From an uncultured bacterium (GTDB lineage: Bacteria; Krumholzibacteriota; Krumholzibacteriia; LZORAL124-64-63): a stretch of DNA of 5,426 nucleotides. Within the stretch, counting starts at the first letter, position 1. Each line of letters begins with the position of its first letter. Below the pieces are notes generated by a model. That model had not been told where the DNA came from. It did no database searches and saw only the letters and a program-made list of their open reading frames with translations. Of the stretch, positions 1 to 5,426 are shown piece after piece. Position numbers and translations under genes: made by a program. The DNA lies in assembly GCA_903847545.1 (NCBI GenBank), contig CAINDZ010000581.1:1-5426 (forward strand). The letters are read 5' to 3'.

Positions 1-98
1 CGGCCGGCCGCGTCGCGCGCCAGCCGCAGCGCCTCGTGCATCCAGCGCTCGTCCGGGGCGAACGAGCCGCCCAGCAGCGAAGACCCCGGCCCGCTCAT
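1..98 (-). CDS. N-terminus of a cytidine-deaminase-fold protein, probably tRNA adenosine deaminase TadA (partial, runs off window)
   Basis: Only the first 32 complete codons are present. The frame opens with ATG at 98-96, inside the stop of the upstream propeller gene (ATGA overlap), so translation is probably coupled. After a short Gly/Ser-rich lead, residues 18-32 read RWMHEALRLARDAAG, the first helix of the nucleoside/nucleotide deaminase superfamily. The W-M-x-x-A-L-x-L-A pattern followed by Ala fits TadA (E. coli TadA has a very similar helix). RibD, the main alternative, more often has R-G-x-G after the L-A. TadA converts A34 to inosine in tRNA-Arg(ACG), and a tRNA-Arg(ACG) gene lies about 4.4 kb upstream on the same strand. 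The zinc motifs (H-A-E and P-C-x-x-C) fall outside the window, so the identification is tentative. A second in-frame ATG is residue 20, but it would remove half of the conserved helix. Confidence 0.6.
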   Translation of the reverse strand, partial: MSGPGSSLLGGSFAPDERWMHEALRLARDAAG

Positions 99-2392
99 CG
101 CGCGACCGCCTCGACGCCGACCGGGTTGCCGGCCAGGTCGCGGGCCTCCACGCGCACGCGCCACGGGCGCGCGCCCTCGGCCCGGCCCGGGCGCGGCCAG
201 GCGACGAGCGTGTCGAACGACTCGGCCCCCGTGTCGCAGATGCCGTCGGCCGGATCCAGGCGCTCGGCCGTGCCGTCCGGCAGGACGAGGCGCGCGCCGG
301 CGATGGGCGAGCCCGCGTCCGCGACGCGGAACTGCACGCGCAGGCCGCCCGGCGCCGCGGACACCGCCAGGCCCGACACTGCGGGCGGCGTGTTGTCCAC
401 CACCAGCGGGCCGACCTCGCGCGCGGCCGTCAGCGCGCCGGCGCCCGGGTTGTCCGGGGCGTCGCTGGCCACCAGGCGCAGCGCGTACCGTCCGTCTTCC
501 ATCCGCGAGGCGTCCCAGCTGCCGAGCATGCCGGCCAGCGGTTCGCCCGGCGAGCCGGCGCCCTTGACCGCGACGGGACGCCACGCATCATCGCCCTCGC
601 GCCGGCATTCGAGGCGATACTCCAGGCGGTCGCCGTTCGGGTCGGATGCGCGCCATGTCGCCACGCGCACCGAGCGGCCCGGGTCGACGCGGTCGGGCTC
701 GACCCAGCCCTCGTCCGGCGCGTCGCGCAGCGTGAACTCGGCGCTCAGGCCGCTGCTGTACTCGTGGACGATGTTGTCGCCGCTGCCGTCGCCCGGCTTC
801 AGGCCGCGCAACCGCTCCAGCTTGAACTCCTCGATGACCGGAGGCAGGTTCGGCTGCCGCGCGCTGACCGAGACGCCGGTCACGCGCCAGGCGCGCGCGC
901 CGGCGGGCGCCGGGGGCAGCTCGACGCGCCACTGCAGGTAGCGGCACGCCTCCAGCCCGAGGGGATGGTCGGCCTCGGCCCAGGGCTCGCTCCAGTCGGT
1001 CCAGCTGTCGTCCGGCGTCGCGCGCCGGCCGCCGCGCACCGACCAGCGCGGAGCGCCTTCGCCCGCCACGCCCTCCCAGCGCAACCGCCCCCAGGTGACA
1101 CCAACACCGCCGTCCAGCGGCGGGCTCACGGCGGTCGCGCCGTCGCCACCGGCGCGGGCGCCCGCCAGCACCAGGGCGGCCGGGTGCGCCTGCGCCACCG
1201 CGAAGCCCTCGGCCCCCGACGGGATGATGTCCAGGACATCGCCGCCCGGCCACGAGACCAGGGGCAGCGTTCCCCAGGCCCCGGTCAGGCGATGCACGAC
1301 CGAGCGGGCGTCCGCGCGCGGCGTGGCCTGCGCAGCGGGATCCGCCGTCGCGCCGGATCCGGCCGAGACCCCGAGCAGGCTCGCCCCATCCTCCTGCGCG
1401 TCGCCGAGCGTGCCGGCCCCGAGCCAGCCCCAGCGCGGGCTCCAGGTCGCGGTCATCAGCGCACGGTCGCCCGCCCACACGCGCACGGGCTCGCCGCCGG
1501 GTCCCAGCCGGTACAGCGCGGCGACCGCGGTGGACGTCCCGGATCCGTCGAGCGCGCCGAGGCCCGAGGCGCCGCCCCCCGCGCCGCCGGTCTCGTCGGC
1601 TTCCGCCAGCCCGAGCACATGGAATGCGCCGCCCGGCCCGCGCACGAGGCGTCGCGCCTCGTCCTGACCGATCTCGCCGAGCACGCGCGCCACCGGCCGG
1701 GCCGAGGTCGCCACGCGGCAGACCAGCCCCGGTCCCTGGGTCACGGCCAGCAGGCTTCCGTCATCGTCGAGGGCGACATCCATCGTGTTCTGTGCCGCCA
1801 GCGCGACGGCGCGCTCGAGCTTGCCGTCTCGCCAGCCATAGCGATAGACGGCCGCCGGCGACCCGGTGGCCAGCCAGGCCACGGAGCCCCTGGCGTCGAC
1901 GGCGATGGCCCAGATGTAGCTGCCGTCGATGCGCCCCACCTCGGTCGCGTCGCCGGCCGCGGTCACGCGCACCAGGCGGCCGTCGGGCCCGCAACCGGCC
2001 AGCAGGTCACCGCCGGGAAGCGCCGCCAGCGAGAAGACCTCGGTCGACTCGAGCCTGGCCACCAGCCGCGCCTCGCCGGCACGGTTCACGTGCCAGACCT
2101 CGCCGGCATGCCCGGTGCCGACGTACCAGCCGCCGTTGCCGTCGGGAGCCAGGCGCCAGGCGACCTCCGGGCCGGCCAGCGCGGTCACGCGCGTGGCGGG
2201 GCCCGCGGTCAGGCCGCCGAGCGTGTCGAGGCCTGCGTCCGCCAACGTCACCTCGTCGAACGAGCGCGTGGCCGGCCAGTCCCAGTAGCGGGGCCCGGCC
2301 GCGCGGGCCTCCGGACCCGGGCCCGCCAGCACGCAGGCGCCCAGGGCAAAGCCCGCGAGCCGCCGCAGCGGCAGCCTCTTCATCACACGCAT
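95..2392 (-). CDS. secreted beta-propeller protein with C-terminal Ig/Fn3-like domains, function unknown
   Basis: This encodes 765 residues from ATG 2392-2390 to TGA 97-95. The N-terminus (MRVMKRLPLRRLAGFALG) is a basic n-region plus a hydrophobic stretch, with a type I signal-peptidase site likely after A-R-A at 29-31. Cys20 sits in L-G-A-C and makes a lipoprotein a weaker alternative. Residues about 70-410 carry spaced repeats of the pattern 'V-W-x-I-A-x-D-x-x-G-x-x-x-x-G-T-G-x-x-G-x-V-x-R', for example WYVGTGHAGEVWHV at 89-102 and DLLAGCGPDGRLVRV at 129-143, typical of WD40/NHL-type propeller blades. Two low-complexity Gly/Ala/Ser-rich insertions lie at about 268-288 and 342-362. Residues 423-512 hold a beta-sandwich segment (RRATPDDSWTDWSEPW, RYLQWRVELP). 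Residues 570-668 are Fn3/Ig-like (SDPNGDRLEYRLECR, then VVDNTPP), followed by a last beta-rich module to the end. It lies 65 nt after the S55 gene and overlaps the deaminase gene by 4 nt. No catalytic motif is seen; a binding or scaffolding role is inferred. Confidence 0.88.
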   Translation of the reverse strand: MRVMKRLPLRRLAGFALGACVLAGPGPEARAAGPRYWDWPATRSFDEVTLADAGLDTLGGLTAGPATRVTALAGPEVAWRLAPDGNGGWYVGTGHAGEVWHVNRAGEARLVARLESTEVFSLAALPGGDLLAGCGPDGRLVRVTAAGDATEVGRIDGSYIWAIAVDARGSVAWLATGSPAAVYRYGWRDGKLERAVALAAQNTMDVALDDDGSLLAVTQGPGLVCRVATSARPVARVLGEIGQDEARRLVRGPGGAFHVLGLAEADETGGAGGGASGLGALDGSGTSTAVAALYRLGPGGEPVRVWAGDRALMTATWSPRWGWLGAGTLGDAQEDGASLLGVSAGSGATADPAAQATPRADARSVVHRLTGAWGTLPLVSWPGGDVLDIIPSGAEGFAVAQAHPAALVLAGARAGGDGATAVSPPLDGGVGVTWGRLRWEGVAGEGAPRWSVRGGRRATPDDSWTDWSEPWAEADHPLGLEACRYLQWRVELPPAPAGARAWRVTGVSVSARQPNLPPVIEEFKLERLRGLKPGDGSGDNIVHEYSSGLSAEFTLRDAPDEGWVEPDRVDPGRSVRVATWRASDPNGDRLEYRLECRREGDDAWRPVAVKGAGSPGEPLAGMLGSWDASRMEDGRYALRLVASDAPDNPGAGALTAAREVGPLVVDNTPPAVSGLAVSAAPGGLRVQFRVADAGSPIAGARLVLPDGTAERLDPADGICDTGAESFDTLVAWPRPGRAEGARPWRVRVEARDLAGNPVGVEAVAR

Positions 2393-2402
2393 CGCGAACC
2401 CA

Positions 2403-2411
2403 CTTCCTTCC
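2403..2411 (-). promoter_or_regulatory. Shine-Dalgarno sequence for the propeller gene
   Basis: The minus strand reads GGAAGGAAG at 2411-2403. Its AAGGA core ends 12 nt before the ATG at 2392, which is longer than ideal, and 21 nt before the alternative ATG at 2383. This favours the upstream ATG (MRVMKR) over the second one (MKR). The same CGGAAGGAA string precedes the S55 gene, with better spacing there. Confidence 0.5.
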
Positions 2412-2457
2412 GCCTTGCGGCTCGTTGTCGATATCCGCCCGCTGCCCGCCGCCCCGG

Positions 2458-4296
2458 TCAGGGACGACGGCCGGCGCCCGCCGCCGGGACCGCCGGCGCC
2501 ACCTCGAGCGTCCTGACCGCGTGCCCGCCCAGCGCCCAGCCGGTCGGCACCGCAATGCGCGCCACCGGCCGGGCCAGCGCCTGGTCGGCAGGCTGCCGGC
2601 CGGTGGCCACCACGCGGCTGACGCTGCCCGGCGCTGCCGCCAGCTCGCGGCCGCCGACCATCACGGGCCGGTCCGCGGCGAACACGGTCAACACCAGGGT
2701 GGACGGCGAGCGTTCGCTCTCGAGCAGCTCCCACAGGTCGGCCAGCCGCTCGGGCTGCAGGCGATCGGGCGCGCGCTGCGCCTCGAACGCGAAGAACTCG
2801 GCCGCGCTCGCCGCCACCACGCGATAGGCGCCCGCCGGCAGCGCGGACGGCAACGGCACGTCGACGGGCAACGTGTGCGCGCGACCCTCGCCATCGCGCA
2901 ACTCGATCGTCACGGGCAATCTCGTGGCGCCCGCCTCGACACGGCGCGACGCGCCCAGCGCGGTGATGGCCGCCTCGCCGCGACCGGGGACGATCGTGGC
3001 CGAGATCGCCACCTTGTCGAGGTGCGCGGGCCCGAACGGGTTGTCCATCAGCAGCGCCAGCGGCGTCATCAGGTCGGCGCCCAGCGCCGCAGCGCCGCCC
3101 GGGCCTGACACCACGCCCTGCTGCACGAGCTGCCGCGGCGCGGCGCCGCCCAGGCGCCACGTCGTCTCCATGCGCCAGGTCACCGACTGCCGGCTGGCGT
3201 CGTCGCTCCCGGCCAGCAGCGCGTTGTAGAACGACCAGAACACCAGCATCGGCGTCAGCTGCGCATCATCGGCGACGTCGAAGTGGTAGCTGCGAGGCGC
3301 GGCGCCGGTAAGGCGCACGTCGACCGGCACCACCGGCGCGCTTGCCCCCAGGCGTCCCGCCACGCCGGCGCGCAGGTCATGGTGGACGGCGCCCACCACC
3401 GGACCGGGCGAGCCGATCTTGAACGAGATGCGGCGGCTCGGCAGGATGGTCACGATGTCGGCCGCGGCCAGCGGCAGGTCCACCGGGCCGCGCTGCATGA
3501 GCGGGTGCCCGAAGATCAGCACGCGATCGCCATCGACCCAGCTCACGGTGCCGATCGCGCCGAGGTCCGCGTCGCCGCTGACCAGCGACACCGCACACGC
3601 GGCGCCCGGGACCAGCGTCGGCGCCACTGCGGGTGCGGGAGCCGAACAGCCTTGCGCCAGGGCCGCCGCCGAGGCCGGCCGGCACAGCCACGACGGCGCC
3701 GCCACGTCACCGCCCGCCGCCAGCGGCGCCAGCAACTCGGCGCCGAGGTCCAGCACGTCGGGCCAGGCGCCGGCAGCGCCCGCGACCACCGGCGCGGCGA
3801 CAGTCGTCCCTTCGCCGTCGAACACGGCGGCCAGGCCGCGCGCGCCCTCGCGACCGGCGTCCGACAGCAGGCGTCCCGCGTCCCAGCCGCCGGCGTGCCG
3901 CGGCTGCGCCGTCACGGGCGCCTGCGGCAGGGCCAGCATTTCGCCGGCGGGGGTCACCCCGCCGATGGGGGCCAGCGCACCCTCCCACCCGAAGGCCAGC
4001 GCGCCCGCGAACCGGCCGTCGAGGTAGACCGGGCTGCCGCTCATGCCCTGGGCGATGCTCGACAGCTCGAGCCCGTGCCCGGCAACCTCGACCAACACCA
4101 GCGAGCCCTGCACGCGCGCATTCTGCTGCACGCCCAGCACGCGCACGCTGAACGTGTCGACGCGGCTGCCGGCGAAGACCGTCAGCCCGTAGCCCTGCAT
4201 GCCGGGCTTGATCTCGTCGACGGGAATGATATCGGGGGTGGCGGCCGACGCCGCCAAGGGCAGGCCCAGCAGCAGGAGAGTCAGGATCGTCTTCAG
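2458..4296 (-). CDS. secreted SpoIVB-type peptidase S55 domain protein (probable CTG start)
   Basis: With the CTG at 4296-4294 as start, the product is 612 residues. Its N-terminus, MKTILTLLLLGLPLAASAA, is a textbook signal peptide, cleaved near A-S-A-A (16-19), so it should act in the periplasm or outside. No ATG, GTG or TTG gives this peptide; the first conventional start is a TTG at 4257-4255, inside the signal peptide and without a ribosome site. Residues 24-121 match the serine half of the SpoIVB S55 domain: IKPGMQGYGLTVF, then GMSGSPVYLDG with candidate nucleophile Ser86. A Pro/Ala-rich linker with Cys205 and Cys217 follows. Residues 231-320 match the histidine half: IGTVSWVDGDRVLIFGHPL with His264, then VVGAVHHDLRAGVAGRLG. 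This order is reversed relative to Bacillus SpoIVB. I see no PDZ domain. Residues about 330-612 are a beta-rich C-terminal region of unknown role, possibly Ig-like. In the family, S55 domains are serine proteases; activity here is inferred. It heads an operon with the propeller gene (65-nt gap). Confidence 0.9.
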   Translation of the reverse strand: MKTILTLLLLGLPLAASAATPDIIPVDEIKPGMQGYGLTVFAGSRVDTFSVRVLGVQQNARVQGSLVLVEVAGHGLELSSIAQGMSGSPVYLDGRFAGALAFGWEGALAPIGGVTPAGEMLALPQAPVTAQPRHAGGWDAGRLLSDAGREGARGLAAVFDGEGTTVAAPVVAGAAGAWPDVLDLGAELLAPLAAGGDVAAPSWLCRPASAAALAQGCSAPAPAVAPTLVPGAACAVSLVSGDADLGAIGTVSWVDGDRVLIFGHPLMQRGPVDLPLAAADIVTILPSRRISFKIGSPGPVVGAVHHDLRAGVAGRLGASAPVVPVDVRLTGAAPRSYHFDVADDAQLTPMLVFWSFYNALLAGSDDASRQSVTWRMETTWRLGGAAPRQLVQQGVVSGPGGAAALGADLMTPLALLMDNPFGPAHLDKVAISATIVPGRGEAAITALGASRRVEAGATRLPVTIELRDGEGRAHTLPVDVPLPSALPAGAYRVVAASAAEFFAFEAQRAPDRLQPERLADLWELLESERSPSTLVLTVFAADRPVMVGGRELAAAPGSVSRVVATGRQPADQALARPVARIAVPTGWALGGHAVRTLEVAPAVPAAGAGRRP

Positions 4297-4446
4297 GTCG
4301 GTTCCTTCCGGTTCAGGGCGGTGCCCGCCTTGAAGATCCTGTCGGGCGACAAGTTCCCCGTGCGCGCTGCGCCAACCCGGCCCCTGCGTCTCCAGGTAGC
4401 AGAGCCACGGGCCAACCTAGCACCGACGCCGGCGACGACCCTATAT
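4297..4446 (-). other. leader region of the S55 operon, no clear promoter
   Basis: This 150-nt stretch separates the tRNA terminator from the S55 gene. I find no convincing pair of -35 and -10 boxes. A TATAGG just after the terminator U-tract (4446-4441) could be a -10 box, but the matching -35 position falls in the terminator hairpin and does not resemble TTGACA. The stretch contains the short palindrome TGTCG-CC-CGACA (minus strand, 4351-4340), a possible operator. The operon may use a non-sigma70 promoter or terminator read-through. Confidence 0.3.
4302..4309 (-). promoter_or_regulatory. Shine-Dalgarno sequence supporting a CTG start for the S55 gene
   Basis: The minus strand reads GGAAGGAA at 4309-4302. 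The AAGGA core ends 6 nt before the CTG at 4296-4294, near-ideal spacing. No comparable purine-rich site precedes the in-frame TTG at 4257, where the upstream sequence is a run of CTG/GGC leucine and glycine codons. This site is the main reason for placing the start at CTG. Confidence 0.6.
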
Positions 4447-4448
4447 GA

Positions 4449-4483
4449 GAAAAAGACAGCGGGCTGTTTTCGCCAGCCCGCCG
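4449..4483 (-). terminator. intrinsic terminator of the tRNA transcription unit
   Basis: On the minus strand an 8-bp perfect stem, GCGGGCTG (4481-4474 arm) with CAGCCCGC (4466-4459 arm), closes a 7-nt loop (GCGAAAA). It is followed by TGTC and then five T residues (4454-4450). It begins about 17 nt after the CCA of tRNA-Arg, so it would end the tRNA transcript and separate it from the S55 operon. Confidence 0.85.
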
Positions 4484-4499
4484 CCTCTTTCGATCTTGG

Positions 4500-4576
4500 T
4501 GGTACGCCCAGGAGGATTCGAACCCCCAACCTTCTGATCCGTAGTCAGATGCTCTATCCAGTTGAGCTATGGGCGC
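4500..4576 (-). tRNA. tRNA-Arg(ACG)
   Basis: All arms pair. The acceptor GCGCCCA pairs with TGGGCGT (one G-T closing pair), the D stem GCTC with GAGC, the anticodon stem TCTGA with TCAGA around the loop CTACGGA (anticodon ACG), and the T stem GGGGG with CCTCC around TTCGAAT. The variable loop is the short AGGTT. The discriminator is A and CCA is encoded (4502-4500). A34 must normally be deaminated to inosine by TadA so that the tRNA reads CGU, CGC and CGA. It is the last gene of the three-tRNA unit, 71 nt after tRNA-Ser(GCU). Confidence 0.97.
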
Positions 4577-4647
4577 ACCAGAAACGATCCAGCGCGATCC
4601 TGAACGTCTTTCTCGCGTGCCGACCGCGATCGTCCAGGGTCTTTATG

Positions 4648-4737
<90 letters not shown>

Positions 4738-4743
4738 GAAACC

Positions 4744-4830
4744 TGGCGGAGGGCGAGGGATTCGAACCCCCAAGGGCTTTCACCCGGCGGTTTTCAAGAC
4801 CGCTGCCTTACCAATTAGGACTAGCCCTCC
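4744..4830 (-). tRNA. tRNA-Ser(UGA)
   Basis: The acceptor GGAGGGC pairs with GCCCTCC and the anticodon stem GCGGT pairs with ACCGC around the loop CTTGAAA, giving anticodon TGA for UCA/UCG codons. The variable arm is GGGT-GAAA-GCCC, a class II arm closed by a GNRA-type tetraloop. The T stem GGGGG pairs with CCCTC around TTCGAAT. The D stem is weak: G-C, T-G, C-G, with the loop CTAATTGGTAA. The discriminator is G and CCA is encoded (4746-4744). It is the first gene of the tRNA unit, about 95 nt after the predicted transcription start. Confidence 0.95.
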
Positions 4831-4931
4831 CGCAAGACGGGCCGCAGGGCTGGTGCCGTGGCAAGGAGAGGCGTACCCGCCCTCACAACCCGCCGGCACG
4901 CCGGACAGGGCCGCGTTCGCAACGGGAAGGC

Positions 4932-4960
4932 ACGGTACGCTTTGACCTTCCATTTGTCAA
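4932..4960 (-). promoter_or_regulatory. sigma70-type promoter of the tRNA unit
   Basis: On the minus strand TTGACA (4960-4955) is a perfect -35 box. A 17-nt spacer leads to TACCGT (4937-4932), a TAnnnT -10 box. Transcription would start near 4925. The sequence after the -10 box begins GCC, the GC-rich discriminator typical of stringently controlled stable-RNA promoters. It lies after the AsmA-like gene and before the first tRNA, and no other gene intervenes. Confidence 0.8.
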
Positions 4961-4999
4961 GGATGGGGTCCACCGCATTTGCGCACCCCTTCGCCGGGC

Positions 5000-5426
5000 T
5001 CAGTTCCCGGCGCCGCCCGGCTTCGCGAGCCGGCGCGCCATCGCCGCGAAATCCAGCCCCACGACGGGGTCGGCCAGCGGCCCCCGCAGCGTGATGTCCA
5101 GGTTGACCCGCTTCTGCGCGTCGCGCAGCGCCATGACGTACATCGTCATCGATCCCAGGTTCGGCACGAATTCCGGGGGCAGGCGCAGGTGCACGCCCAG
5201 GTCGGCATTCCCGTCGAACCCCAGGGTGCCGGCCAGGTCCCAGTCGGTGTCCGGGCCCCGCAACGCCAGCGTGTCGGCCGTGAAGGCCCCGCCCCCGACG
5301 TGGAACGCGTGACGCAGGCTGTCGAAGCGGATGTCGACCAGGTCCTGGCGTTCGCCCAGGTAGGGCTTGGCCTCGGCCAGCCACGGCCCGGCGCGCAACA
5401 CGCCCTGGCCGGCGCGCAGGCTGCCC
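5000..5426 (-). CDS. C-terminus of an AsmA-like envelope protein (partial, start beyond window)
   Basis: The reading frame enters at the window edge and ends at TGA 5002-5000, leaving 141 residues. The beginning lies outside, so the GTG at 5401 is an internal Val codon rather than a start. The segment reads GVLRAGPWL, then IRFDSLRHAFHVGGGAF, DTDWDLAGTLGFDGNADLGV, and LPPEFVPNL near the end. This is the C-terminal pattern of AsmA-family proteins: a short hydrophobic segment, a beta strand with a Gly-rich turn, then the alternating 'L-x-G-x-x-G-x-D-G-x-x-D-L' strands. It finishes with LDITLRGPLADPVVGLDF, also typical. AsmA-like proteins are large, inner-membrane-anchored proteins spanning the periplasm, linked to outer-membrane assembly and lipid transport. 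No intrinsic terminator with a U-tract follows it. The family call is confident; the member is not identifiable. Confidence 0.82.
   Translation of the reverse strand, partial: GSLRAGQGVLRAGPWLAEAKPYLGERQDLVDIRFDSLRHAFHVGGGAFTADTLALRGPDTDWDLAGTLGFDGNADLGVHLRLPPEFVPNLGSMTMYVMALRDAQKRVNLDITLRGPLADPVVGLDFAAMARRLAKPGGAGN

Noticed and set aside
764..2827. Very long plus-strand open frame (and other plus-strand frames at 36-941, 1624-3108 and 3283-4680)
   Set aside because: They are antisense to well-supported minus-strand genes. Their products are Arg/Pro/Ala/Gly-rich with no recognisable domains, and one runs through the tRNA genes. Stop-poor antisense frames are expected in GC-rich DNA.
2393..3160. 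N-terminal extension of the propeller frame, open up to 3160
   Set aside because: It lies out of frame inside the S55 coding region and reads as Arg/Gly/Ala-rich noise. The signal peptide and ribosome site place the true start at 2392.
4293..4529. Short minus-strand ORF of 78 codons between tRNA-Arg and the S55 gene
   Set aside because: It begins inside the tRNA-Arg gene, crosses the terminator hairpin and has no domain; it is not a gene.
4577..4647. The 71-nt gap between tRNA-Ser(GCU) and tRNA-Arg as a site for a fourth tRNA or small RNA
   Set aside because: It cannot hold a complete tRNA and shows no cloverleaf arms; it only has a repeated GGATCG hexamer.
4992..5012. Perfect 7-bp hairpin (CGCCGGG/CCCGGCG, 7-nt loop) over the AsmA-like stop codon
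   Set aside because: No U-tract follows on the minus strand (the next bases are AAGGGG), so it is not an intrinsic terminator. GC-rich sequence produces such stems easily.
4821..5384. Minus-strand frame of 187 codons overlapping the AsmA-like gene end
   Set aside because: It overlaps the well-supported AsmA-like frame, then passes through the promoter and into a tRNA. Its composition is Arg/Gly/Pro-rich without motifs.

Overview
The window is GC-rich DNA, with third codon positions dominated by G and C, and everything convincing lies on the minus strand. It looks like a chromosomal segment from a Gram-negative-type (diderm) bacterium: it encodes the end of an AsmA-like envelope protein, two exported proteins, and tRNAs with genomically encoded CCA ends. 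The phylum cannot be fixed from the sequence. The style of the exported proteins resembles high-GC uncultured lineages such as Krumholzibacteriota, Eisenbacteria or the wider FCB and myxobacterial neighbourhood, but that is only an impression.

Reading in the direction of transcription, from high to low coordinates: (1) 5426-5000 is the C-terminal 141 residues of an AsmA-like protein. (2) 4999-4831 is intergenic and carries a strong sigma70-type promoter (TTGACA, 17 nt, TACCGT). (3) 4830-4500 holds three tRNA genes, Ser(UGA), Ser(GCU) and Arg(ACG), followed by an intrinsic terminator at about 4483-4449. (4) 4448-4297 is a leader without an obvious promoter. (5) 4296-2458 is a secreted S55-type (SpoIVB-like) peptidase-domain protein. 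Its best start is a CTG, which restores a full signal peptide. (6) 2392-95 is a secreted beta-propeller protein with C-terminal Ig/Fn3-like domains. (7) 98-1 is the first 32 codons of a deaminase, most like TadA, whose ATG overlaps the propeller stop (ATGA).

The tRNAs form their own transcription unit. Genes 5 to 7 form a probable operon, with a 65-nt gap and then a 4-nt overlap. The S55 and propeller proteins are both predicted to be exported and may work together outside the cytoplasm; no substrate can be named. The most interesting points are: the S55 domain appears circularly permuted relative to Bacillus SpoIVB (catalytic-Ser half first, His half second), and the SpoIVB acidic triad residue is not evident; the probable CTG start; and the placement of tRNA-Arg(ACG), the substrate of TadA, in the same neighbourhood as a probable tadA. 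The many long plus-strand open frames are antisense shadows typical of GC-rich DNA.
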